A stretch of DNA of 64,000 bases from the NCBI RefSeq assembly GCF_000014885.1, contig NC_011566.1, positions 2,957,501 to 3,021,500 of the forward strand, read 5' to 3'. Shown here in pieces: positions 17,569-25,742 of the stretch (the stretch's first letter is position 1; every line of letters starts with the position of its first letter). The position numbers and the translations under genes were made by a program. The notes under the pieces are model-generated. The model did not search any database. It worked only from the letters and a program-made list of their open reading frames with translations, and was not told where the DNA came from. The DNA comes from Shewanella piezotolerans WP3 (GTDB lineage: Bacteria > Pseudomonadota > Gammaproteobacteria > Enterobacterales > Shewanellaceae).

Positions 17569-18240
17569 ATGTTTGTTTTATTCCTTAACGTTTTATTTGA
17601 GGCTTTGTTTCCTATGCCACCGGATACGCTAGACAATAGTGTTACTTTATGTCCGTCATGTGATTTGGTCATAAGGAAGCGTGCCTTGCCAACGGGCGTA
17701 CGAGCGATTTGCCCGCGGTGCCACACGCAGTTATACGACACGCCATACTGCTCAATTAACGGCATGCTAGCTCTATGTGTGACAGCTATTATCTTTTTTT
17801 TCCCAGCGAACTTATTTCCAGTGCTTGAGCTTGAATTTTTAGGCAGTATGCGCACGACAACCGTTTTTGAAGGGGCCGCTGCGGTCTATCAGCAAGGTTA
17901 TTGGGTTGTTGCGATCGCAGTTATGACGGCAGCGGTCATCGCCCCAGGCATCTTGCTCGCTTCAATATTGGTGCAGATCCTGATCATTAAATATGGACTG
18001 CAATCACCTTTATTAAGGTCGATATTAAAGCAAGCATTAAAGTTACAAGGGTTGCTTACCCAGCTAACTATGCTCGAAATCTATGTTATTAGCTTTTTGG
18101 TTGCCGCTTTTAACCTTGCGGATTTTGCTACTGTTTCTTTCGGTTTTGGAACTTTCTGCTTTACAATGTTGTTTATAATGCATTTATTTCTTTTAAGAGA
18201 ATACGATTTAGAACATATGTGGAGTTTCCTTGAACGATAA
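17569..18240 (+). CDS. letA: LetA/PqiA-like inner-membrane protein, N-terminal-half equivalent
   Basis: 223-residue membrane protein equal to one half of E. coli LetA (YebS) or PqiA. It has a cytoplasmic zinc ribbon (CPSC at 28-31, CPRC at 48-51) followed by about four membrane helices, starting at NGMLALCVTAIIFFFPANLFP. LetA is the membrane partner of the MCE tunnel protein LetB in phospholipid transport across the envelope. In E. coli one polypeptide holds two such domains; here the second is a separate gene that overlaps by 11 bases. The start is uncertain: the ATG at 17569 has no good ribosome site and adds a hydrophobic stretch before the zinc ribbon, so the ATG at 17614 (MPPDTLDN) may be real. 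A plausible promoter (TTGAAA near 17486) lies upstream. Confidence 0.85.
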   Translation: MFVLFLNVLFEALFPMPPDTLDNSVTLCPSCDLVIRKRALPTGVRAICPRCHTQLYDTPYCSINGMLALCVTAIIFFFPANLFPVLELEFLGSMRTTTVFEGAAAVYQQGYWVVAIAVMTAAVIAPGILLASILVQILIIKYGLQSPLLRSILKQALKLQGLLTQLTMLEIYVISFLVAAFNLADFATVSFGFGTFCFTMLFIMHLFLLREYDLEHMWSFLER

Positions 18241-18874
18241 TCAGACAAGCTGCACATTAGGAAAAGAAGTAGGCCTAACTTGCTGCCCGACCTGCAATAA
18301 AGTCACCTGCGCTAATTCAGCCTGTTGTAGCCGCTGTGATGCCAAACTGATTGTTAGGGATTACGACAGCCTACAAAAGAGCTGGGCTTTACTGATCACC
18401 GCAGCTATTTTGCTGATCCCAGCCAACCTATACCCAATAACAACACTGACGAATCAAGGGCAAGTCACCCAAGACACCATTTTTTCAGGGATAGCACATC
18501 TGGTTAAAACGGACATGATCCCTATCGCTATTATTCTATTTACAGCGAGCATATTGGTTCCGGTGCTAAAAATTGTAGGTTTAACCATATATTTAACGGC
18601 AATTAGCTTTAAGTTACCTATATCCAAGAAAAAGCTAATGATGGGCTTTCATATTATCGAATGGATTGGCAGGTGGTCGATGTTAGATTTGTTTGTCATT
18701 TCTCTCACTGTTGCGGTCGTTAATATGGGACAACTTTTAGATGCAAAACCGGCACCTGCCGCTACAGCATTTGCCTTAGTTATTCTGCTGACACAGCTAG
18801 CAGCAAAAGTGATTGACACACGTTTACTCTGGGACAGATTGGAAATAAAAAATGACTCAAGTACAGACACCTAA
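18230..18874 (+). CDS. letA: LetA/PqiA-like inner-membrane protein, C-terminal-half equivalent
   Basis: 214-residue protein equivalent to the second PqiA domain of LetA. It carries its own zinc-ribbon cysteines (CPTC at 19-22, CSRC at 33-36) and about four membrane helices (SWALLITAAILLIPANLYP; IIEWIGRWSMLDLFVISLTV). The PANLYP and WSMLDLFVI motifs are hallmarks of PqiA domains. Translation starts at TTG (18230) with GGAG six bases upstream, inside the end of the preceding gene, so the two halves are probably translationally coupled and assemble as a heterodimer. Its own end overlaps letB by 23 bases. The split is a real gene arrangement, not a frameshift: both frames have proper start signals and complete zinc ribbons. 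Confidence 0.87.
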   Translation: MNDNQTSCTLGKEVGLTCCPTCNKVTCANSACCSRCDAKLIVRDYDSLQKSWALLITAAILLIPANLYPITTLTNQGQVTQDTIFSGIAHLVKTDMIPIAIILFTASILVPVLKIVGLTIYLTAISFKLPISKKKLMMGFHIIEWIGRWSMLDLFVISLTVAVVNMGQLLDAKPAPAATAFALVILLTQLAAKVIDTRLLWDRLEIKNDSSTDT

Positions 18875-21479
18875 AGTAGTAAAGAAAAAGCTCTTCTCTC
18901 CTATTTGGCTATTACCGATTATCGCATTGGCGCTAGGAGCTTGGTTAGGAGTTAAGAGTATCCGTGAGTCTGGCGTAGAGGTCAGAATACATTTCCCAAG
19001 TGCCACTGGTATGGATATTGGCAAAACATTAGTTAAGTATCAAGGACTTACGGTTGGCAAGGTTGTTGATATCAGTATTGATGATGATCTTCAGGGGGTG
19101 AATGTTGATGTTTTAATGGATTATCGCTCCTCTCCATTTCTCAACAAAGATACCAAGTTTTGGCTCGTGAAACCCAAGGCTTCAATTACTGGCGTTGAAG
19201 GATTAGACACCTTATTTTCAGGTAATTATATTGGGATTTTGCCAGGTGAAGGTGAGTCAGCTTCTTTTTTCGAAGCAGAGATCAGCGCACCAGTTATTAC
19301 ACCAGGTAACGAAGGTTTAATCGTTAACATTACCTCGGAAAAGTTAGGTTCTTTAGATGTCGGTTCTCCGCTATTTTATCGACAGATCCCAGTGGGTCAA
19401 GTTGTTGGCTACCGTTTAGATAGCAGCAATAAGATTATTGTTACAGCCTTTATTCAGCAGCAATATGCAAATTTAGTCAAAGTTGATTCACAGTTTTGGA
19501 ATGTGTCGGGTATTAGTGTTGATGCTTCTCTTGCCGGTATTGAAGTTCGCACTGAAAGTTTAGCGGCGATTCTAGCAGGTGGCATTAGCTTTAGTTCAAA
19601 TGATAAGTCTGCCCCTGCAGAAAATAGACACGAATTTGCGCTGTATGATAGCGAGAAACAAGCCTTCGGTGGTATAGAGTTTACATTAACGGCTAACGGC
19701 ACAGAGTCAGTGGCCAATAATACCGCCATTGTTTTTCGAGGCATTAATATAGGCCGGGTTACCAATAAAATCCTAACTGATAACGGTATATCTTTAGAGG
19801 CTAAAATCGACAGTAAATATGCCGAGTTGTTAGCAGGAACATCATCATTTTGGTTAGAAGGGGCAGATATATCTCTCAGCGGCATCAATCATCCAGAGCG
19901 ACTACTTACTGGCAGTGTGATTAACTTTATTACGGGTTCTGGCGATCCGCTACAGCAATATCCCTTGCTAACCACTAAACCCGAGCCGTTGAATAGTAAC
20001 AAGCTTACGTTAACTCTGGACTCAGATACCAACCCAGGCGTTTCAGCCGGCGCTGAGTTACGTTTCAAACAAATAAAAATAGGTACAGTGCTGTCCAGTA
20101 AGTTAAATAAAGAACTGACTAAAGTTGAATATAATATCGAAGTCGATGCGGATTTCAGTAGTTTACTCACCAAGGGCAGCTATTTTGTCGCCGAGTCCGT
20201 ACTTTCAGTAGAAGCGAACTTAGACGGTGTTGCGGTAAAAGCTCGCGACCTCAGCACCTTTACTAATGGCGCACTAAGTTTGATAAAAGGCGCAAGTAAC
20301 CAGCAGTTAGCTAACGGGGCATTATTAAGAGTATTTGCCAGCAATAAAGAAGCAGATAGCTACTTTGAGAACTCGAGACTAATAACTCGACAACTTTTTA
20401 GCAATGATGCCGCTGATGTCGTTGATGGCTCACCGGTTTACTATAAAAAAATGCAGATTGGCCAAGTTAACAAAGTTGAATGGCAGCGGAAGAGTAACGA
20501 TTTTATAATTGATATTAGTATTCAAAAAACGTTTGAATCGCTGTTAACCGACAAAACGGTTTTTTGGCGCAATAGCGCGTTAGCAATTAATGCCAGTTTA
20601 AGTGGCATTGAAGTAGAGATGTCGCCACTACAAGGCGCGATTAAAGGTGGCATCACTTTAGGGTTATTGGAGCAACCAGCACAAGGACACGAAAACCAGC
20701 TATATGCTTCTAAATTCCTCGCGTTAAGCCAATCAACAGCGATAACGATGACCTTCCCCGCCAGCGTAAAATTGGCTAAGAAGGCGCCTATCCGCTACTT
20801 GGGTCATAAAGTGGGTGAAGTGGAGTCAGTTGTACTGAGCAAAGATCTGACAGAGTTAAATGTCTCAGCTTATCTTTATGGTGACTACGCCGCTAACTTC
20901 AACCAACAAGACGCTAGCTTTTCCATTGTGGACGCAAAAGTTTCACTGTCAGGAATTGAAGCGCCTGAAACTCTGATTACTGGACCTTATATTTCAGTCG
21001 TTCCAGGGATCAGTACACAGACAGCTTCGCGCTTTGCCGGTTTAATAGACAAACCATTTTATAACCTAGATAACGCTCTTACCTTTATCATCACTAATAA
21101 TAACTTAGGTTCTATCAATAAAGGCACTGCTATCTTCTTTCGAGGCATAAAAGTCGGTCAAGTAGATAGTTACCAGTTGATTGCTGATGGTACCGGTGTA
21201 GAAATGACCGCTCACATTGAGAGCCGATATAAACATCTAGTGAATAGCTCCAGTGTACTTTGGGATCTTTCGGGTGTTAAAGTTGATGTAGGACTATTTT
21301 CTGGTGCGCAGATTGAAACGGGCTCACTTGAAACTATCCTTACTGGAGGAATTGGCCTCGCGACCAAAGAGGTAACGTCAGTAGAAAATATGATTGCCCC
21401 TCAACATAAATTCCCGCTTAACGCTGCTGTCGACCCTATTTGGTTAGACTGGGCACCAAAGCAATCTGCGACTGACTGA
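18852..21479 (+). CDS. letB: LetB-type MCE lipid-transport tunnel protein
   Basis: 875-residue protein with one N-terminal membrane anchor (LFSPIWLLPIIALALGAWLG, residues 14-33) and a periplasmic part made of MCE domains. I count seven repeats, each opening with a strand and a motif of the form Y/F-R/K-G/Q-x-x-V/I-G-x-V: about residues 42, 155, 275, 385, 495, 620 and 745. The number and total length match E. coli LetB (YebT), which forms a stacked hexameric tunnel moving phospholipids between inner and outer membranes. PqiB has only three MCE domains, so LetB is the better name. It overlaps the second letA gene by 23 bases, completing a three-gene operon that ends at a terminator. Confidence 0.94.
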   Translation: MTQVQTPKVVKKKLFSPIWLLPIIALALGAWLGVKSIRESGVEVRIHFPSATGMDIGKTLVKYQGLTVGKVVDISIDDDLQGVNVDVLMDYRSSPFLNKDTKFWLVKPKASITGVEGLDTLFSGNYIGILPGEGESASFFEAEISAPVITPGNEGLIVNITSEKLGSLDVGSPLFYRQIPVGQVVGYRLDSSNKIIVTAFIQQQYANLVKVDSQFWNVSGISVDASLAGIEVRTESLAAILAGGISFSSNDKSAPAENRHEFALYDSEKQAFGGIEFTLTANGTESVANNTAIVFRGINIGRVTNKILTDNGISLEAKIDSKYAELLAGTSSFWLEGADISLSGINHPERLLTGSVINFITGSGDPLQQYPLLTTKPEPLNSNKLTLTLDSDTNPGVSAGAELRFKQIKIGTVLSSKLNKELTKVEYNIEVDADFSSLLTKGSYFVAESVLSVEANLDGVAVKARDLSTFTNGALSLIKGASNQQLANGALLRVFASNKEADSYFENSRLITRQLFSNDAADVVDGSPVYYKKMQIGQVNKVEWQRKSNDFIIDISIQKTFESLLTDKTVFWRNSALAINASLSGIEVEMSPLQGAIKGGITLGLLEQPAQGHENQLYASKFLALSQSTAITMTFPASVKLAKKAPIRYLGHKVGEVESVVLSKDLTELNVSAYLYGDYAANFNQQDASFSIVDAKVSLSGIEAPETLITGPYISVVPGISTQTASRFAGLIDKPFYNLDNALTFIITNNNLGSINKGTAIFFRGIKVGQVDSYQLIADGTGVEMTAHIESRYKHLVNSSSVLWDLSGVKVDVGLFSGAQIETGSLETILTGGIGLATKEVTSVENMIAPQHKFPLNAAVDPIWLDWAPKQSATD

Positions 21480-21502
21480 TTTCCTATTTAAAATTCCATA
21501 TC

Positions 21503-21538
21503 AGGCGATTGCTTAAATACCTAAGTTATCGCCTTTTT
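21503..21538 (+). terminator. Terminator of the letA-letB operon
   Basis: A 13 bp stem with one mismatch and one G-U pair (21503-21515 with 21522-21534, loop AATACC) is followed by a run of T, 24 bases past the letB stop. It lies between convergent letB and the spmAB gene. Confidence 0.82.
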
Positions 21539-21558
21539 CATAGCAATAAGATCACCCA

Positions 21559-22785
21559 TTAACCATAAAACTGGTAACACACCAAGATCGCAGCCACTAT
21601 ACCCGCTAGATCGGCAAATAAACCGCAAGCAAGAGCATGCCTACCATTGCGTATTCCAACGGCACCAAAATATACCGCCAACACGTAAAACGTCGTTTCT
21701 GTACTGCCTTGCAATATTGCCGCAAGGCGTCCAGCGAAAGAGTCAACGCCATAGTATTGCATAGTCTCAAGCATCATTGCTCTTGCACCGGAGCCACTAA
21801 ATGGTTTCATCATAGCGGTAGGCATGGCATCAACGAAGCGAGTGTCGCCGCCTGCAAATGCGACAATCCCTGCCAATGTATTTAATAGATAATCAAGCGC
21901 GCCAGAAGCACGCAGTAATGCTATCGCTAATAACATAGCAAGTAGATAAGGAATGAGCTTTATAGATTGGGCAAAACCCTCTTTTGCTCCTTCAATAAAC
22001 TCATCATATACAGCAACCTTACGCAAACCCGCAACCAGTACAAAGCTGAAAATGAGAAACAGTAAAATACCATTACCCATTGCTGTACTCACCTCCCCGA
22101 TAGCTGAAACTGTAAGGGTTGATAAGTAAAACATCAAAGCCGTTAACGTGGCCAAAATTCCTGCAGCATAGGCAATCACCACCGTATTTAAAATTGATAA
22201 ACGCTGCACAATAGCAACGGCTAGTACGCCCGCTAACGTTGATGCTGACGTAGCCAATAAGATAGGTAGAAATATATCAGCAGGTGCTGCCGCCCCTTGC
22301 TGCGCACGATAAAGAAATACCGTTACTGGCACCAATGTGATGGAGGAAGTATTGAGTACCAAAAACAAAATTTGTGCATTGGTCGCAGTGTGCTTAACAG
22401 GGTTTAAAGACTGAAGGTCTTGCATCGCCTTTAAGCCTAACGGAGTGGCTGCATTATCAAGCCCTAGCATATTAGCGGTTAGGTTCATGGTCACGCTGCC
22501 ATAGGCAGGGTGTCCTCTAGGCACCTCGGGCATCAAACGTGATAATAACGGCTCAAAAGCACGAGAGAAAAAAGCCACTACCCCAGCCTTTTCGCCGACT
22601 CTCATAAGACCCATCCACAAACAAAGTACCCCAATAAGGCCTAACGCTATTTCTGCGGCTAATTTAGCACTTGAAAAAATGGCTGTAACACTTTCGCTTA
22701 GTACGCCAAAGTTACCACTTAGTAATTGTATAAAGATGGCAGCCAATGCTACTGCAAAAAAGCTAAACCAAATCCTATTTAACAC
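21559..22785 (-). CDS. Fused SpmA-SpmB nucleoside-recognition (Gate) domain membrane protein
   Basis: 408-residue polytopic membrane protein with two nucleoside-recognition (Gate) domains in tandem. The first half resembles SpmA (GVLCLWMGLMRVGEKAG, PRGHPAYGSVTMNLTANMLG, DNAATPLGLKAM) and the second SpmB (KLIPYLLAMLLAIALLRASG, KPFSGSGARAMMLE, GSTETTFYVLAVYFG). In Bacillus the separate SpmA and SpmB proteins are needed for spore dehydration; this organism is not expected to sporulate, and fused versions are common in proteobacteria with unknown cargo. The start is GTG with GAGGG seven bases upstream. It is divergent from rsmF, whose coding frame could be read back into this gene, but that extension is not credible. 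Confidence 0.88.
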   Translation of the reverse strand: MLNRIWFSFFAVALAAIFIQLLSGNFGVLSESVTAIFSSAKLAAEIALGLIGVLCLWMGLMRVGEKAGVVAFFSRAFEPLLSRLMPEVPRGHPAYGSVTMNLTANMLGLDNAATPLGLKAMQDLQSLNPVKHTATNAQILFLVLNTSSITLVPVTVFLYRAQQGAAAPADIFLPILLATSASTLAGVLAVAIVQRLSILNTVVIAYAAGILATLTALMFYLSTLTVSAIGEVSTAMGNGILLFLIFSFVLVAGLRKVAVYDEFIEGAKEGFAQSIKLIPYLLAMLLAIALLRASGALDYLLNTLAGIVAFAGGDTRFVDAMPTAMMKPFSGSGARAMMLETMQYYGVDSFAGRLAAILQGSTETTFYVLAVYFGAVGIRNGRHALACGLFADLAGIVAAILVCYQFYG

Positions 22786-22897
22786 TCACTATCCCTCTGC
22801 TGATCAAGTGCTACGCGACACTCTTCCATACATGTGCTCCCACTATATCTATGTTTCAGTATATAATCAGACTACTTTATCGCATTACCTTCGGCAT

Positions 22898-24322
22898 ATG
22901 GCTCATTTTAATCAAAATTTTATCAATAGCATCAAACAAGATCTTCCTTCTCACCTCTGCATGGAAGATTTTATCAGCTACAGCAGTAAGCCACTGCGTC
23001 CCTCTATACGTGTAAATACACTAAAGATATCAAGCAAAAATTTTATCAAGCTAATGACGCCTAAAGGTTGGCATTTTGATCCCATCCCTTGGTGTGAAAA
23101 TGGTTACTGGATTAAATTGGACCAAGAAGTCCAACTCGGTAATACCATAGAACATCTGCAAGGACTGTTTTATATCCAAGAAGCCAGTTCTATGTTACCG
23201 CCAACGGCACTTCTTTCCGTTGAGCAACATGATGCTCAACAATATGTATTAGACATGGCGTCGGCCCCCGGTTCTAAAACGACACAAATTGCCGCTTTAA
23301 TGGGGAACAAAGGCCTACTTGTAGCAAATGAATACTCCGCCAGTAGAGTCAAGGTGCTGCATGCGAATATCGCTCGCATGGGCGTAGCAAACTGTGCGCT
23401 AACACACTTTGATGCTCGTGTATTTGGCGAGTATATGTTTGAAATATTCGACTCCGTATTACTCGACGCTCCTTGTAGCGGTGAAGGCACGATAAGAAAA
23501 GATCCTGACGCATTAAAGAATTGGGACAATAATGATGTAAAGGGAATTGTAGATACCCAAAAGGCACTTATTGACTCTGCTTTTCAATCATTGAAAGCCG
23601 GCGGTGAACTGGTTTACTCAACCTGTGCACTAAGCCGACAAGAGAACCAGAATGTTTGCGACTATTTAAAGCAACGCTACCCCGACGCTGTTGAGTTTAT
23701 TAATCTGTCTTCACTGTTTCCTGGCGCAGATAAGTCTTGTACCGAAGAGGGCTTTTTGCATGTGTGGCCACAAATATATGACAGTGAAGGCTTTTTTGTA
23801 GCAAAAATAAAGAAAGTTTCTTCAATAGAGCGGGTATTGCCTGAACCTAAAAAACAAAAGAACTTTCCATTTGAAAAGGCGTCTGCTAAAAAAATTGCTG
23901 AAATAGTCGAATATCTAAAAACATCATTTGGCATTGTTTTACCAAGTGAAAACGGTATCTACGTTCGAGACGCAGAAGTATGGCTTTTCCCAGAAGACTT
24001 CCATAAACTCATCGGCAAAATGCGCTTTCAACGTATTGGAATGAAATTAGCCGATGTGCTAAAAAAGGGATTTAAAGTAAAGCATGAGGCGGTATTAGCC
24101 CTAACTTCCCCGAACACAATCGAGCTTACCGATGATGAGGCACAAGTATTTTTAATGGGCAGAGATATTACCTTGAGTGAAAAAGTAAAGCCTCAAGGCG
24201 AGACCATTGTCAGTTATGCTGGAGTATCTTTGGGAGTGGTAAAACACCTAGGCAATAAGTTAAAAAACAACCTTCCCAGAGACTTAGTTAAAGATAAAAT
24301 AGCGCGCTACGAACAGTCGTAA
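22898..24322 (+). CDS. rsmF: 16S rRNA m5C1407 methyltransferase RsmF
   Basis: SAM-dependent RNA methyltransferase that makes 5-methylcytidine at position 1407 of 16S rRNA. The 474-residue protein starts at MAHFNQNFINS, aligned with the E. coli start; the open frame extends 73 codons upstream into the divergent spmAB gene and is rejected. The SAM motif is DMASAPGSKTTQ (from residue 119). The two family cysteines are Cys193 (APCSGEG, release) and Cys243 (STCALS, nucleophile). A C-terminal domain carries FPFEKASAKKI and RIGMKLADVLKKGF, as in E. coli YebU. No strong Shine-Dalgarno is visible. The synteny letB-rsmF is shared with E. coli, though spmAB is inserted between them here. Confidence 0.94.
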   Translation: MAHFNQNFINSIKQDLPSHLCMEDFISYSSKPLRPSIRVNTLKISSKNFIKLMTPKGWHFDPIPWCENGYWIKLDQEVQLGNTIEHLQGLFYIQEASSMLPPTALLSVEQHDAQQYVLDMASAPGSKTTQIAALMGNKGLLVANEYSASRVKVLHANIARMGVANCALTHFDARVFGEYMFEIFDSVLLDAPCSGEGTIRKDPDALKNWDNNDVKGIVDTQKALIDSAFQSLKAGGELVYSTCALSRQENQNVCDYLKQRYPDAVEFINLSSLFPGADKSCTEEGFLHVWPQIYDSEGFFVAKIKKVSSIERVLPEPKKQKNFPFEKASAKKIAEIVEYLKTSFGIVLPSENGIYVRDAEVWLFPEDFHKLIGKMRFQRIGMKLADVLKKGFKVKHEAVLALTSPNTIELTDDEAQVFLMGRDITLSEKVKPQGETIVSYAGVSLGVVKHLGNKLKNNLPRDLVKDKIARYEQS

Positions 24323-24399
24323 TCTTTAGTTACATATAGACAAAACATAGTTAAAAAAAAATATGCCGAAATGGGAATGCTCTACTACACTCTATAACA

Positions 24400-24526
24400 T
24401 TGGTTTGAACAGATTTTGAGCAACCAACAGATTTTAACCTTAAACGGTTGACACCAGTAGCGCACGGCTCCTAGAGAGCCATTCCCCTAGACCCAGAACA
24501 ATTGGAATAGTTTTGGGTCTTTTTTT
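24400..24526 (+). ncRNA. Candidate small RNA downstream of rsmF
   Basis: The 257-base spacer after rsmF ends in a strong rightward intrinsic terminator 170 bases away from the stop codon, far for a simple gene end. Between them are other stems: GGCTC/GAGCC with a 5-base loop (24466-24480) and AACC/GGTT (near 24437-24450), separated by A/U-rich single-stranded stretches. No open frame fits. TATAAC at about 24395 could be a -10 box, but no good -35 is evident. This architecture suits a trans-acting small RNA of about 120 bases; it could equally be a structured 3' untranslated region or a 3'-UTR-derived RNA from rsmF. I recognise no known family. Confidence 0.4.
24489..24526 (+). terminator. Strong intrinsic terminator after rsmF/candidate RNA
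   Basis: An 11 bp stem AGACCCAGAAC/GTTTTGGGTCT (24489-24499 with 24510-24520, one G-U pair) with a 10-base loop runs into seven T. It faces ycfH, which converges from the right. Confidence 0.88.
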
Positions 24527-24579
24527 GCGTGTTTTTTACTAGGTTACAGCTTACAAATCCTAAAACAGAGAAATAAGCA

Positions 24580-25383
24580 TTATCTGCCCGCAAGGCGTGC
24601 AGCATCCTTAAACAAGTTGAAGAAGTTTTCAGTTGTGTACTCAGCCACATCAGGGTACTTTTCACCTCGAAGCTCAGCAACAAACTCGGCGACATCACGA
24701 ACAAATGCTGGCTGGTTCTCTTTACCACGATGGGGAACAGGAGCTAAATAAGGCGAGTCGGTTTCAACCAGCAATCTATCTTTTGGGACCTTTCTAATCA
24801 CGCTACGAAGTTCGCCAGCATTCTTAAACGTCACAATGCCTGAAACCGAAATATAAAACCCCATATCTATTGCTGCTTTCGCCATTTCCCAGCTTTCAGT
24901 AAAACAATGCAATACGCCACCGACGGTATCCGCATTGCCACGCTTTAAAAAGTTGAGCGTATCTTCTCGAGCATCACGGGTATGAATTATTAAAGGTTTT
25001 TTCACTTTAACGGCCAATTCAATTTGCTGTTCAAAGCAAGATTGCTGTAATGCTTTTGTCTCATTGGCATAAAAATAATCAAGCCCTGTTTCACCAATTG
25101 CAACCACCTTTTCATCACGGGCGAACTGCTCTATTTCTTCAACATTAAGGCCATCTTGGACATCTAATGGATGCACGCCGGCAGATAGAAATACCTCCTC
25201 GAATGAGGCCATTTTCTGCTTCATCTCTATAAAGCCTTGCTGCCTAACGTTCACGCAAAGGAAGTAAGCAATATCACGTGCTTTGGCAGCACTAATGATA
25301 TTTTTTAGTGAGTCTTGATCTGGCGCCGTTTTAAGACGATCTAAATGGCAATGTGAATCGATTAGCACAGGTAAATCCAACAA
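24580..25383 (-). CDS. ycfH: TatD/YcfH family metal-dependent hydrolase
   Basis: 267-residue TIM-barrel metallohydrolase of the TatD DNase family, probably a deoxyribonuclease or D-aminoacyl-tRNA-type hydrolase in the cytoplasm. Metal ligands are in SHCHLD (residues 10-15), GETGLDYFY, HTRDARED, HCFTESWE and ETDSPYLAP. PHRGKENQPAFVRDVAEFVA is characteristic of YcfH. The apparent start is TTG without a good Shine-Dalgarno; a GTG five codons later is an alternative. It is the last gene of the pabC-mltG-tmk-holB-pilZ-ycfH cluster, 26 bases after pilZ, and is likely coupled to it. The same order occurs in many gammaproteobacteria. Confidence 0.92.
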   Translation of the reverse strand: MLDLPVLIDSHCHLDRLKTAPDQDSLKNIISAAKARDIAYFLCVNVRQQGFIEMKQKMASFEEVFLSAGVHPLDVQDGLNVEEIEQFARDEKVVAIGETGLDYFYANETKALQQSCFEQQIELAVKVKKPLIIHTRDAREDTLNFLKRGNADTVGGVLHCFTESWEMAKAAIDMGFYISVSGIVTFKNAGELRSVIRKVPKDRLLVETDSPYLAPVPHRGKENQPAFVRDVAEFVAELRGEKYPDVAEYTTENFFNLFKDAARLAGR

Positions 25384-25409
25384 GCAAAAAGGAGAGCAAG
25401 TCTACCGAG

Positions 25410-25736
25410 CTACATAGTGCAGGTCAAATCTGAAGAGGATAGTTCATGTGACAATAACTGTTCGATATGGTGTTTATGCATATCAGGTTCAGAAATAATT
25501 TTAACGCCTATGCCAGCTGGGCGGCCACCAGGAGCACCGAGAGGGTTTATCCAAACAACAGAGCCCTCAAACTGCATCTTTTCAGTCGTTCCAGGCAATC
25601 GATAAACCACTGACAATGATTGCCCTAAAACAAAGCTATCCGTGCTGCCAATAAATAACCCCGCCGGCTTTATAAAAGGCATATAAGCCCGATATAGCTG
25701 GTGCAAAGTGTCAAAATTAACAACAAGATTTGTCAT
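25410..25736 (-). CDS. pilZ: PilZ domain protein (type IV pilus assembly PilZ)
   Basis: 108-residue single PilZ domain. It begins MTNLVVNFDTLHQLYRAYMPFIK and contains GGLF-like IKPAGLFIGS and the strand FEGSVVWINPLGAPGGRPAG. The canonical c-di-GMP-binding RxxxR motif is not evident at the N-terminus, as in PilZ proper of Pseudomonas and Xanthomonas, which acts in type IV pilus assembly without binding c-di-GMP. The location between holB and ycfH is the same as for those pilZ genes. It lies six bases after holB, so is almost certainly cotranscribed with it. Confidence 0.9.
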   Translation of the reverse strand: MTNLVVNFDTLHQLYRAYMPFIKPAGLFIGSTDSFVLGQSLSVVYRLPGTTEKMQFEGSVVWINPLGAPGGRPAGIGVKIISEPDMHKHHIEQLLSHELSSSDLTCTM

Positions 25737-25742
25737 AAAAAA

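Noticed and set aside
22679..22897. Upstream extension of the rsmF frame
   Set aside because: It overlaps the divergent spmAB coding region, adds 73 residues absent from RsmF homologues and carries no ribosome site.
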